This document shows, piece by piece, positions 17,706 through 27,200 of a DNA stretch of 64,000 nt. The notes below the pieces were generated by a model that was not told the origin of the DNA, did not search any database, and saw nothing but the letters and a program-made list of their open reading frames with translations. The first letter of the stretch is position 1. Every line of letters begins with the position of its first letter. Position numbers and translations under genes: made by a program. Location: contig NZ_PGTY01000002.1 of assembly GCF_002797915.1 (NCBI RefSeq), positions 248,001-312,000 on the forward strand, in the 5' to 3' direction. The stretch comes from Yoonia maricola (GTDB lineage: Bacteria; Pseudomonadota; Alphaproteobacteria; Rhodobacterales; Rhodobacteraceae).

Positions 17706-17848
17706 TTATTACATTTAGACGCCATATGACGTTCTGAGCGTCGAATCAGTCATCTATAGATTAGCTTTGCTTTCTACTGTGAGCAAAGCGGAAACCTCTG
17801 CCGCCATTAGTTTGGTGGCCTGATGACCTTTGCATCGGAGGAAGAAAC

Positions 17849-18061
17849 TTGGCTCAAGAACAACTCAAGGCGACGGAGAAGGTCGAAACACCTAAAGAAA
17901 TGGCGCAACGCATCGGCATCCCCGTGAGCAATGTTCGCTATTTGATCAAGACCGGGCAACTGGCCCACGTCTTCACATCACCGGGAAAACGAAACCCCAA
18001 GATCCCGATTGGCGCATGGGAACACTACCTCGCGCGCGAAACAGGAGGGGCGACCGAATGA
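17849..18061 (+). CDS. AlpA/excisionase-like HTH protein
   Basis: 70 residues forming a MerR-like helix-turn-helix (TPKEMAQRIGIPVSNVRYLIKTGQL) with a short wing (KIPIGAWEHYL). Such proteins act as excisionase or recombination directionality factors beside tyrosine integrases. The start is TTG at 17849, with an excellent GGAGGAAG ribosome site. It is the first gene of the three-gene integration module; its stop overlaps the next start as ATGA. Confidence 0.72.
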   Translation: MAQEQLKATEKVETPKEMAQRIGIPVSNVRYLIKTGQLAHVFTSPGKRNPKIPIGAWEHYLARETGGATE

Positions 18062-18435
18062 CGTCCGCGCGACCAAAATCAGCCGGACTGATGCGCTTTC
18101 CCATTGGCTCCGAGGTTCTCGATAGCGCTATGACCCCCGCCCAATGGGTTGAAGCGCTCGCCGCAAGAGAAATCAAAATAAAAGAACGAACACTTCGTGA
18201 GAAAGCCAATCGGCTGGGTGTCTGCTGCAAGCTTGGCAATGCGATGATCATCACCGGCGAACAAATGGATCGAATACTGACGGAGCCAGACCTATGCCCC
18301 TCGAGCCCTACGAACACAAAACAAGCAAGTACCTCTGGATCAAAGGTTGGGTCGAATTCGAAGGTACGCGAATCGCGGGGCCATACAGGTGCAGCTCAGG
18401 CTCATCTACTAAGGCTGGCGCAGAAAGCTGGATAG
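18058..18435 (+). CDS. Small DNA-binding-type protein of the integration module
   Basis: 125 residues from the ATG at 18058, which overlaps the previous stop by four bases. The first 80 residues have a helical pattern (MTPAQWVEALAAREIKIKERTLREKANRLG followed by a short sheet and VITGEQ-like end) that fits a second helix-turn-helix factor; the tail is Ser/Thr-rich. The 3' end overlaps the integrase gene by 142 bp in another frame, so the real C-terminus may matter less than the N-terminal fold. No family is assigned. Confidence 0.5.
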   Translation: MTSARPKSAGLMRFPIGSEVLDSAMTPAQWVEALAAREIKIKERTLREKANRLGVCCKLGNAMIITGEQMDRILTEPDLCPSSPTNTKQASTSGSKVGSNSKVRESRGHTGAAQAHLLRLAQKAG

Positions 18436-19406
18436 CCGCCGAAACCGACTATCAAAGACGCAAGCACATGGTCGGTGAAGAAGCGGCTCAGACGTTTTCG
18501 GATGCGATCTTGCTCTACAGTGCCAATGCAAAAGCGGCCAAGCAATTGCTACCAATCGACCGAGAGATTGGCGATACGCCACTTACAAAAATCACTGGGA
18601 AACTTTTGAAGTCCTTAGGCCCCAAGATGAAGCCGCTTGCGTCAACAGACACCTGGTGGCGTGAGATCGTTACCCCGGCTCGGGCGGTGATCAACAATGC
18701 CCACGAATTGCGCGGCACGCCAGCGATCAAAGTCCGGCAATATTCCAGCAATGAGCGAGTTGCCCAGGATACCAGACGCAAGAAGACAAGCCGCGTCGCC
18801 CGTACCCCGTCAGACCGACAGTGGGTCGCGGATTTTTGCAAACACGCCGATCCACACAACGCTGCACTATTACGGTTCATGTTCGAGACGGCAGCGCGAA
18901 TTGACCAAGCCGTCTCCTTAACGCCAAGCGATATCGACGCGGATGAGTGCCAGGTTTGGTTGAAGGCCCAGAAGGGCCATGATGCAGGGTGGGTGAAGGT
19001 GTCGCGAGCTATGATGGAAGAGTTGCTAGCGTTGCCAAAAAAGTTCACACGAAGTCCGCGTACTGGAAAGCTGCTTGAGCAACGAGTGTTCGGTTACAAC
19101 AGCTCCACGAGTTACAACAACCGTTGGAAGACGATCTGCAAAAAGGCGGACATCCCATATCTTTCTGCGCACGCGGCTGGACGACATGGCTATTACACTG
19201 AACTCGTGGTTCGTCAGGATGTTAACGCACTCAAGGCGGCGAAGGCCGGACGATGGTCAGACGCTTCATTGCCAATGCGCGTATATGCCCATCCAGAGGT
19301 CGATGAGGCGTCTCTGAGAGAGCATTTTCGTACAAAACCTGTTCAGCCCAAACCGCATGAACAACCTAAAAATCTGAAATTAAAAGGAAAATCAGATGTT
19401 AACTAA
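18294..19406 (+). CDS. Tyrosine recombinase (island integrase)
   Basis: 370 residues. The catalytic half carries R202 (TAARIDQAVSL), the box containing H293 and R297 (SAHAAGRHGYY), W321 in GRWSD and the nucleophile Y331 (VYAHPEV). An N-terminal arm/core-binding part precedes it. It performs site-specific integration and excision of the island. The stop codon is directly followed by the tRNA-Arg 3' fragment, as expected for an integrase gene abutting its own attachment site. The gene looks intact. Confidence 0.88.
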   Translation: MPLEPYEHKTSKYLWIKGWVEFEGTRIAGPYRCSSGSSTKAGAESWIAAETDYQRRKHMVGEEAAQTFSDAILLYSANAKAAKQLLPIDREIGDTPLTKITGKLLKSLGPKMKPLASTDTWWREIVTPARAVINNAHELRGTPAIKVRQYSSNERVAQDTRRKKTSRVARTPSDRQWVADFCKHADPHNAALLRFMFETAARIDQAVSLTPSDIDADECQVWLKAQKGHDAGWVKVSRAMMEELLALPKKFTRSPRTGKLLEQRVFGYNSSTSYNNRWKTICKKADIPYLSAHAAGRHGYYTELVVRQDVNALKAAKAGRWSDASLPMRVYAHPEVDEASLREHFRTKPVQPKPHEQPKNLKLKGKSDVN

Positions 19407-19455
19407 CTCCCTCCTAAGGGGCAGGTTGCAGGTTCGAATCCTGCCGGGGTCACCA
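19407..19455 (+). other. Attachment site: displaced 3' part of tRNA-Arg(CCU)
   Basis: From the anticodon arm onward this reads as a tRNA: loop CTCCTAA at 19411-19417 with anticodon CCT, a T-arm with stem GCAGG/CCTGC and loop TTCGAAT (19428-19444), acceptor strand CGGGGTC, discriminator A and CCA to 19455. The sequence upstream does not form the D-arm or 5' acceptor strand, so this is a fragment left by integration, not a working tRNA gene. Confidence 0.85.
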
Positions 19456-19463
19456 GCACTTTT

Positions 19464-19802
19464 TCAAGCATTTGATTCTCCTGTCTTTTTTGGTTGAGTT
19501 GGAACTTTGGTCACGGAAGTTGGAACTTTTTGTTCTGTTTCCGTGCCGCTGAGCACCTTTCTTTTATTGAGGCCGCGAATGTAGCGTTCGATCTCGGAGA
19601 GGCTTTCGTGCCCTGTCCATGCGCCGATCTGAACTGAGTTTCCACCTGCTTCAGCCAAGGCTTGCGACCGGCTTTTTCTAAGACCGTGTGCGGTTCGGCG
19701 ATGGATGCCTGCGGCGCGCGCTTTGGCTGCAAACCACTGCCCGGCAGCCTTCACGCTACCCGAAGGAGCGGCTTTGACAGGTGTGAAGCGGAAAATAATC
19801 AC
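19464..19802 (-). pseudogene. C-terminal remnant of a second tyrosine recombinase
   Basis: 112 codons encode only the end of a phage-type integrase: H-G-L-R (TAHGLRKSRSQA), WTGHESLSEIERY with the nucleophile tyrosine, and the lysine-rich tail typical of alphaproteobacterial prophage integrases. The first catalytic arginine and the whole N-terminal half are missing. It points toward the tRNA fragment from the opposite side to the intact integrase, ending nine bases from it, so a second element probably used the same tRNA target. Confidence 0.75.
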
Positions 19803-20164
19803 GAACCCTGAGGGCGGAACAGCAACACTCTATGGCGATCGTATCGAGGCTTGTGCCTGTATCTTGATATTCGCACCAAAGGGCAGTTTTGCGGTTCAAT
19901 AGACCGTTCTACAGGGAAATTTGAAAACCATGTGCGGCAAACGTCGTTCACGGTATCAAGCTCGTGTTCAATGTTAGCAAATGCGATATCAACATAGACG
20001 ATGTCTTCGGGGGGCGACGACAGAGTCTAAATGTATGTTGTTGTCTTTAAGTAAGATATCTAAGTCACTTGGTTTTTACTGAAAACCGCTTTCTAAATGC
20101 TCTATTGGAAATTATATTGACGTTTTGTATGTTACTCGCAAACGAAACACCAAGGTAATACGTC
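19803..20164. other. Intergenic stretch with possible recombinase debris
   Basis: 362 bp, AT-rich on the right. On the plus strand about 19790-19902 there is a short frame ending in a Gly-rich turn followed by LYGD and hydrophobics, reminiscent of the C-terminus of large serine recombinases, but too short to call. Nothing else is recognised up to the regulator gene. Confidence 0.35.
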
Positions 20165-20686
20165 ATGTCAGAGCAAGATATCCCTAAACGTCGTATCGTT
20201 TCCTCGCGCCACCTAGCGGATGGAGAGAACTGGGAGTCGTCCGAGATCGAGTATGGCATGATCATTGCGTATAACTCTTTTTCCCGCTGGATGACGCGGT
20301 GTATGTCAGCCGCTGGCAACACTGATCTGACACCGCTCGAAATCCTTGTATTGCACAATACGAACCACCGTGGGCGTGATAAGCGGCTGACTGACATCTG
20401 TTTTTTGCTGAACATCGAGGATACGCATACTGTAAACTATGCCTTACGCAAGCTGATGAAGATGGAACTTTTAGCGTCAGAAAAACGCGGCAAAGAAGTG
20501 TTTTACAGCACCTCTCCCGAGGGTGAAAAATTATGCGCCGCTTATCGTGATTTGCGGGATCGGTGCTTTTTGGATGGGTTGTCCCGATTGGACATGACCG
20601 GCGAAGAAATGCGCGAGATTGCGGCGAGCCTGCGCGCCTTGTCCGGCCAATATGATCAGGCCAGCAGGGCGGCGGCATCTTTGTAA
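20165..20686 (+). CDS. MarR-type winged-helix regulator
   Basis: 173 residues with a central winged helix at about 55-130 (TPLEILVLHNTNHRGRDKRLTDICFLLNIEDTHTVNYALRKLMKMELL) and helical ends for dimerisation. It is a predicted DNA-binding regulator close to the TRAP/oxoprolinase cluster, so that cluster is its most likely target. AAGGTAATACGTC precedes the ATG. The effector is unknown. Confidence 0.72.
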   Translation: MSEQDIPKRRIVSSRHLADGENWESSEIEYGMIIAYNSFSRWMTRCMSAAGNTDLTPLEILVLHNTNHRGRDKRLTDICFLLNIEDTHTVNYALRKLMKMELLASEKRGKEVFYSTSPEGEKLCAAYRDLRDRCFLDGLSRLDMTGEEMREIAASLRALSGQYDQASRAAASL

Positions 20687-20742
20687 CTGTCGACGTAGAG
20701 GATGTCAGGTTCGTTCAATAAAACGCTTCAAAATCCAAGGTA

Positions 20743-21210
20743 TTAAAATATCGGGAGTTGAAAAAGCGCGAAAAACAACAACACAACAGGGTTGAGACTG
20801 CTACCCAATACCGCCCATAGTAAGACTGAGAGGTCTTGCATCAGGTCGAGCGCGCTGACTCCGATTTGGACTATTGCCGCTACAAATGGTAGTGTAATGG
20901 CCGCTGCAATCATTGAAATAACAATTATCACAAGAGGTATTTTGCCACGGTAGCCAAAGAGCTTTGCGATCGCTGCATTTCAACTTGAGGGTGGTGAAGC
21001 AAGCGTCAAAACCGCAGCGGCCACGATAGCATCCGGTATGAACGCAAAAATGGGGATATTTCCCACAACTACTGGCGTCACGACAATTGCGATGAATGGG
21101 AATAGAACAGAGTTTTTCGGACGTGCTAAAGATGCTCTGAGAGCTGCAGATAGAGGCGGCACAAGAAAACCAAGCATTACTCCCACAGCAAGTATGGTCG
21201 TTCCAAACAC
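20743..21210 (-). pseudogene. Broken integral membrane protein gene (in-frame stop)
   Basis: Two hydrophobic frames, 20980-21210 and 20743-20931, lie in the same reading frame and are joined by 16 codons after a single TGA (20980-20982). Together they give about 155 residues with four or five membrane helices and the loop ASPPSS-stop-NAAIA. The overall look is of the second half of a secondary transporter (bile-acid:sodium symporter-like at best). The N-terminal half is absent, with a TAG just upstream of the first frame. Its position downstream of the TRAP genes suggests decay within the cluster. Confidence 0.5.
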
Positions 21211-21245
21211 AGCTAAATCCTAAAAGTCATGGGCAACTCTATGCA

Positions 21246-22547
21246 CTAACTTGCCATCCAGTTTGGGAGAAATGTCACGATCTGTGGAAAGAGGCAGATC
21301 AGCAGAACGCCGAGTAGCAGCAATAGGAAGAACGGGAACGCCGCCTTTGCAATGCTTAGGATGTCGATGCCGGTCAGACCTTGAATGACGAACAGATTAA
21401 ACCCGACTGGTGGGGTGATCTGGCTCATCTCGACCACGATCACCAAGTAAATTCCAAACCAGATTGGATCAATTCCGACAGCGGTGATCATGGGCATAAT
21501 GATCGATGTCGTCAGGACGATCACGGATATTCCATCTAGGAAGCATCCTAGGATAATGAAAAAAATCGTCAGCGCGATGAGCAATGCGGTGACCGACAAA
21601 TTCATATCGGATATCCAGGTGGCGAGGTTGCGTGGCAGGCCTGTAAAGCCCATGGCGACGGATAGAAATGCTGCACCCAGTAGGATAAAGGCAATCATGC
21701 AAGACGTGCGGGTTGCTGACATGACAGCTTCGCCAAACAGTTTCCAGCTGAACGCGCCAGAGCCCCACGCTAGGATGGTTGCTAAAACAACGCCCAGTGC
21801 TGCTGCATCCGTCGGTGATGCGAGTCCACCATAGATAGACCCAATCACGCCGCCGATCAAAAGGGCCACAGGGATCAAGCGCCGTGATGCTATGATTTTT
21901 TCCCGGAATGAAAACGTCTGATCGATGGAAGGGATGAGTTCAGGGTTTTTCCAAGCCCAGACTGCTACGTATCCTGCAAACAATGACATCAACATAATGC
22001 CGGGAATGATTGCAGCGATGAATAGACGTGCGATGGATTGCTCTGTCGCGACGCCGTAGACGATCAGAATAATGGATGGTGGGATCAAAAGCCCCAAGGT
22101 TGCGGAACCCGCAAGCGTGCCCAGAATGAGGCTTTCGGGATAGCCGCGTTTTGTCAGTTCTGGCACAGACATCCGTCCGATTGTGGCTGCTGTTGCGGCA
22201 GACGATCCGGAAACGGCCGCAAAAATTGCACAGCCGAAGACATTCACATGCAGCAACCGACCCGGTGCCCGGCTAAGCCATGGCACGAGGCCCGTAAACA
22301 TATCGTCGCTCATGCGCGACCTCAGCAGGATTTCTCCCATGAGGATAAACAACGGTAACGCGGTCAAAGCCCAACTGTGAGAGTGCCCCCAAAACGTTGT
22401 CGCCAGAATGAGGCCAGCGGGCGCATTTGAGAAAAAGACAAGGCCTACAAGGCCTACAATAGATAAAGAAATAGCCACCCAAACACCGCTCGCTAAGAGC
22501 GTTATGAGGATGCCAAGAAGAACAAGTCCGATCATTGGATCTGACAT
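21246..22547 (-). CDS. TRAP transporter large permease (DctM family)
   Basis: 433 residues with about 12 membrane helices, the DctM length. The conserved GSSAATAATIGRM segment near residue 113 and LLIPPSIILIVYGV near 154 are the family's signature loops, with the repeat PTDAAALG and TPPVGFN in the second half. It is the channel subunit of a sodium-driven binding-protein-dependent importer for small carboxylates. The start is three bases after the small-permease stop. Order on the minus strand: binding protein, small permease, large permease. Confidence 0.92.
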   Translation of the reverse strand: MSDPMIGLVLLGILITLLASGVWVAISLSIVGLVGLVFFSNAPAGLILATTFWGHSHSWALTALPLFILMGEILLRSRMSDDMFTGLVPWLSRAPGRLLHVNVFGCAIFAAVSGSSAATAATIGRMSVPELTKRGYPESLILGTLAGSATLGLLIPPSIILIVYGVATEQSIARLFIAAIIPGIMLMSLFAGYVAVWAWKNPELIPSIDQTFSFREKIIASRRLIPVALLIGGVIGSIYGGLASPTDAAALGVVLATILAWGSGAFSWKLFGEAVMSATRTSCMIAFILLGAAFLSVAMGFTGLPRNLATWISDMNLSVTALLIALTIFFIILGCFLDGISVIVLTTSIIMPMITAVGIDPIWFGIYLVIVVEMSQITPPVGFNLFVIQGLTGIDILSIAKAAFPFFLLLLLGVLLICLFPQIVTFLPNWMAS

Positions 22548-22550
22548 GGC

Positions 22551-23075
22551 TTATACCTCGCCGGGGCTGGACAAAATAGGTTTACCAGCGCGAATGAGAT
22601 CGACCAGCGTGTGCAAGACTGCAACGAAAAACAAACCAACGCCAAAGGCTGCCACACTTTGTGGTATCCAGAGCGCGACAGGAATGATCCCGGATGAGAC
22701 ATCGTTGTAATGGATGCTCTCGACGACCAAAGCGCCCATGAAATACGCTGCATAGCCAACCAAAGCAGTCGCAATCATCAACGCGACTGCCTCGGCAAAA
22801 TACTGAAGTTTTTGGGGCAATCGCGATACGACAAGGTTAACACGAATGTGCCCACCTGCGCGTAATGTATGCGCCATTGCCAGAAACGTGGCGCCTGCAA
22901 GCATGAAACCAGAAAAGTCCGCGTATGACGGAATCGTTGAAGGCAGAAGCCCCGGTGCAAACTTACCAAACGCGTTGAGGCCGATCTGTGCTGAGATCAA
23001 AAGGCAGATGCACAGGATGAGACCACCTGCGATCATCCCGCATATATAATATATTTTTTGGAGCATGCGGTTCAT
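22551..23075 (-). CDS. TRAP transporter small permease (DctQ family)
   Basis: 174 residues with four membrane helices (about 12-33, 50-68, 88-110 and 130-155) and the DctQ motif AHTLRAGGHIRVNLV after helix 2. It assembles with the large permease in the inner membrane. The gene lies 66 bp after the binding-protein gene, with a strong hairpin between the two, and three bases before the large permease. Confidence 0.9.
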   Translation of the reverse strand: MNRMLQKIYYICGMIAGGLILCICLLISAQIGLNAFGKFAPGLLPSTIPSYADFSGFMLAGATFLAMAHTLRAGGHIRVNLVVSRLPQKLQYFAEAVALMIATALVGYAAYFMGALVVESIHYNDVSSGIIPVALWIPQSVAAFGVGLFFVAVLHTLVDLIRAGKPILSSPGEV

Positions 23076-23098
23076 CGCAAAGCAGCCCTTTCATGTAA

Positions 23099-23132
23099 AA
23101 CTGGCCGACAGAGAACGTGCTGTCGACCAGTT
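23099..23132 (-). terminator. Intercistronic hairpin between TRAP binding protein and permeases
   Basis: Arms AACTGGCCGACAG and CTGTCGACCAGTT pair at 12 of 13 positions around an 8-base loop. On the minus strand the stem is followed by TT to give a short U-run. It probably protects the upstream binding-protein message and lowers permease expression, as is usual in such operons. Confidence 0.6.
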
Positions 23133-23141
23133 CAAGGAGGA

Positions 23142-24101
23142 TTAGTTGTTATAGGCGTTCAGGACTGTGCGGGCGCTATCTGATGCCGCAGCATCCCATG
23201 TTCCCAGCATTGTCTCACCAATAGCTTGCAAACCTTCGATCAGTTCAGCGCTTGGTTCATAGACAGTGATCCCATTATCTGCGAGAGCCGCTGTCATGCT
23301 GTCGGCTTCAGCCGCAGACATTTCCCAGCCGCGTGCTTCTGCAGCTTCAGCCGCTGCCAGAACAGCCTCCTGCGTGTCGGCATCAAGACCGTCAAACAGG
23401 CGTTGATTTACAACGACAATGTTTTTTGGCACCCACGCATTGATCGGCGTGTAGTGGGTCACAAAATCCCAAGCCGTCGAATTCACGCCTGTTGAGGGTG
23501 ACGTAATCATCGCATCGACTTGACCTGTCGAAAAGGCCTGCGGAATGTTGGACGCCTCGACCTGTACTGGGGCTGCACCAGCCAAAGTGGCAAATTCTTC
23601 AAGGGCTGCATTGTACGCCCGGAAGCGCAGGCCATTTAAGTCATCAACGGTTGCGATCTCACCGTTAGTATAAAGACCTTGGGCGGGCCAAGGAACGGAG
23701 AATAATGGGAGCAAGCCCTGCTCTGCCAACAATTCAGTAATAACTGGTTCTTGGGCTGCCCAAAGGCGCTGTGCATCTTCATAGCTTGTTGCGACGAAGG
23801 GCTGGCTATCTACACCGTACGCCAGATCCTCGTTTGACAGGCGCGATAGGAAAAACTCACCTATTGGTACCTGACGATTGCGGACAGCGCCCTTGATTTC
23901 AGCGTGTGGAAAAAGCGAACCAGCAGAATGTAATGTAATGTCCAAACCGTTGTCGGTTGCAGCCCGAACATCGTCTGCAAATTGCGCGATGTTTTGCGTG
24001 TGAAATGTAGAGTCGCCATATGGTGTTGGCATGTCCCAGCTCTGTGCGTTGGCAGCAGTTGCACAAACAAATGCCGCTGCGCCGAAAAGTACGTGTTTCA
24101 T
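23142..24101 (-). CDS. TRAP transporter substrate-binding protein (DctP family)
   Basis: 319 residues from the ATG at 24101, which has GGAG eight bases upstream; an upstream in-frame start at 24317 would overlap the divergent gene. A signal peptide ends at ANA near residue 19. The mature part has the DctP fold with the family's NGLRFRAYNAALEEF motif, whose arginine binds substrate carboxylate. It is periplasmic and delivers ligand to the DctQM pair. Because the divergent gene encodes 5-oxoprolinase, the ligand is inferred to be 5-oxoproline (pyroglutamate), a known ligand of some DctP proteins. Confidence 0.88.
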   Translation of the reverse strand: MKHVLFGAAAFVCATAANAQSWDMPTPYGDSTFHTQNIAQFADDVRAATDNGLDITLHSAGSLFPHAEIKGAVRNRQVPIGEFFLSRLSNEDLAYGVDSQPFVATSYEDAQRLWAAQEPVITELLAEQGLLPLFSVPWPAQGLYTNGEIATVDDLNGLRFRAYNAALEEFATLAGAAPVQVEASNIPQAFSTGQVDAMITSPSTGVNSTAWDFVTHYTPINAWVPKNIVVVNQRLFDGLDADTQEAVLAAAEAAEARGWEMSAAEADSMTAALADNGITVYEPSAELIEGLQAIGETMLGTWDAAASDSARTVLNAYNN

Positions 24102-24155
24102 GTGAAGTCTCCATATCATCAAATTGGTAGCTGCATTCTTTTCGAATCCATTACG

Positions 24156-24185
24156 TTGACAATTTGTCAGCGTTATACCCATAAA
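24156..24185 (+). promoter_or_regulatory. Candidate promoter with overlapping palindrome for the oxoprolinase gene
   Basis: TTGACA (24156-24161) is followed after 18 bases by CATAAA (24180-24185). The -35 box is embedded in a perfect 13-bp palindrome TGACAA-T-TTGTCA (24157-24169). The position, between two divergent genes of one pathway, suits an operator that blocks polymerase. Confidence 0.5.
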
Positions 24186-24215
24186 GCAACAACAAATTGA
24201 TTCGAGGAGATTGCG

Positions 24216-27200
24216 TTGGAACATTCGGGTAAAAAGAAATGGCAGTTTTGGGTCGATCGTGGTGGCACTTTTACGGACATCGTAGCACGCAAACCAAATG
24301 GAACGTTGGAAACACACAAACTTCTATCAGAAAATCCTGAAATCTACCCAGATGCAGCAGTTCACGGGATTAAAACGCTCCTTGGCGTAGAACCAAATAC
24401 TGAAATAGGACCTGGTCAAATATCTGCTGTAAAAATGGGCACAACTGTTGCCACGAACGCGCTTTTGGAACGTAAAGGTGAGCGTACAGTTCTTTTGATT
24501 ACTAAAGGCCTGCGCGATTTACTGCGGATCGGATACCAGAACCGTCCCGAATTGTTTGATCTGAGTATTGTATTGCCTGAACTGCTTTATGAAGACGTCA
24601 TTGAGATTGATGAGCGTGTTGCTGCGGATGGCACAATCATCGCACCTCTAGATACAACGACAGCGCGCGATGCACTGTCGCGTGCCTACGGTAAGGGGTA
24701 TCGGTCTGTCGCAATCGCGCTGATGCATGGCTACAAATACACCGATCATGAAAAACGTCTTGGTGACATGGCGCGCCAGTCTGGGTTTACTCAAGTCTCC
24801 TTGAGCCACGAAGCCAGCCCGCTTATCAAACTGGTCTCACGCGGCGATACAGCTGTTGTGGATGCCTATCTATCGCCGATCTTGCGGCGATATATTAATC
24901 AAGTCGCGACAGCGTTGAACGCCAGCGACGGTGGCTGTGACAGTCTGATGTTTATGCAGTCAAACGGCGGTTTGACGGATGCCGCCCGGTTCCAAGGGAA
25001 AGACGCCATTTTATCTGGCCCCGCTGGTGGCGTTGTTGGGATGGTGCGTACGGCTGCGGACCTTGGATTTGATCGGCTCATCGGGTTCGACATGGGCGGG
25101 ACTTCCACCGATGTTTGCCATTACGCAGGTGAATTTGAACGCTCGTTCGAGACTGACGTTGCTGGAGTTCGAATGCGCGCGCCGATGATGTCGATCCACA
25201 CGGTTGCAGCTGGTGGTGGGTCAATCCTGAGCTATCGCGACGGGCGGATGCAGGTTGGTCCTGAAAGCGCAGGTGCAAATCCTGGACCCGCCACTTATCG
25301 ACGTGGCGGGCCTTTGACGGTGACAGACTGCAACGTGCTGTTGGGCAAATTGCAGCCTTCCCAGTTCCCGTCAGTCTTTGGTCCGAATGCAGATAAACCC
25401 CTGGACGCTGATGTGGTCCGTCAAAAATTTGATGAACTTGCCACTGAAATCGGCGGGGCCAAGTCTGTCGAAGAGATTGCAGAAGGGTTTCTGCGGATCG
25501 CGGTCGAAAACATGGCCAATGCCATCAAGCAGATCAGCGTCCAGCGTGGATATGACGTGACCCGATACACGATGAACTGTTTTGGCGGTGCTGGCGGGCA
25601 GCACGCCTGTCTTGTGGCCGACACACTTGGGATGGAAAGCATCTTCATCCATCCTTTCGCGGGCGTCCTGTCCGCCTTTGGCATGGGGCTTGCAGATGTA
25701 CGGTCCATTCATGAACACCAGTTTGCGGGGTCAATTGATGCGCACACCGAAGCTGAAATCGCACTTGGCGAATTGATTGAGGCGGCAGAGCGGGATGTGC
25801 GCGCGCAAGGGATCGCAACAGGCGATATTTCGACCATTGCGATGGCGCATATCCGCACCGGCGGGGCGCACCAAACACTGGAGGTTCCGTTCGGAACACC
25901 AGCCGATATGAAAGCAGGGTTTGAAGCCGCGCATCAGAACCGGTTTGGATTCGTTCCCGATGACGCTGAACTGATCATTGATCTGCTTACCGCTGAGGCC
26001 ATTGGAGCGACGGGTGAGATTGTGACGTTGCCGGATACTGTGCATGTTAATCAAGGGGCCAAAACGGCGCGCATGTATTCCAATGGCAGTTGGCACGATG
26101 TGCCTTTGGTCAATCGCGCGACGCTCGCCAAAGGAGAGACGATTGATGGCCCCGCGATCCTGACGGAACCAACGGGTACCAACATTATTGAAGACGGCTG
26201 GCAGGCGGAATGCACCACAGGTGGCAACCTAGTACTGCGGCGCATTGTGCCTCTGCAGCGGTCCGAGGCAATCGGGACATCAGTTGATCCTGTCATGCTT
26301 GAAGTTTTCAACAACCTTTTCATGTCGATTGCGGAACAGATGGGGGCAACGCTGGCCAACACGGCCTATTCCGTGAATATCAAGGAGCGGTTGGATTTTT
26401 CTTGCGCAATTTTTGACCACCGCGGTGATCTTGTCGCCAACGCGCCCCATGTGCCCGTTCACCTTGGGTCCATGTCGGGCAGTGTGCGGTCCATCCTTAA
26501 CCAAAACGCAGGAAAAATCCGGCCAGGCGATGTGTTCATGATGAACAACCCGTTCAATGGCGGTACCCATTTGCCAGATGTCACGGTGATCACACCTGTG
26601 TTCAATGAGGCCGGCACGCAGATCATCTACACCGTCGCATCACGTGGTCACCATGCCGATATCGGGGGCACAACGCCCGGATCAGCCCCACCGGACAGCC
26701 GCCATATTGACGAAGAAGGTGTGCTGATCGACAATTTCTTGCTGGTGAAAGAAGGCATGCTGCAAGAACAGGCAACTCGCGATCTTTTGTCTTCTGCCAA
26801 ATACCCCTGTCGCAACGTCGATCAGAACATCGCCGATCTTTCAGCGCAAATCGCCGCCAATGCCACCGGAGAGCGTGAACTGAAAAAGATAACGCGCCAG
26901 TTTGGCCTTGATGTTGTCCATGCGTACATGGGTCACGTTCAAGACAATGCCGAAGAAAGCGTGCGCCGCGTTCTTGATGTGCTGCATGATTGTGACTTTA
27001 CCTATCCGATGGATAGTGGTGCGCAGATTAAGGTAAAAATTACGGTCGATAAGAAAGACCGCTCTGCCAGCATCGACTTTACAGGCACGTCTGAACAAGA
27101 CGATCTGAATTATAATGCCCCATTGTCGATTTGCCGCGCGGTCGTGCTTTACGTTTTCCGGACATTGGTCGGCTCAAACATCCCGATGAATGAAGGCTGT

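Larger units (their letters stand above)
9273..19455. mobile_element. Putative genomic island ending at a tRNA-Arg fragment
   Basis: The right end is well marked: a tyrosine recombinase gene stops one base before a displaced 3' piece of tRNA-Arg(CCU) at 19407-19455. The cargo reading leftward includes an excisionase-like gene, an XRE regulator, a methyltransferase stub, the IetAS pair, and DUF3800, NlpC and HEPN genes. The left limit given is only where core-like sequence seems to stop; no second copy of the tRNA piece exists in this window, so the true left end may lie elsewhere. Confidence 0.4.

Noticed and set aside
19407..19455. A complete tRNA-Arg gene
   Set aside because: Only the anticodon arm, T-arm and 3' acceptor strand are present; the upstream sequence is the integrase 3' end and cannot form the D-arm or 5' acceptor strand.
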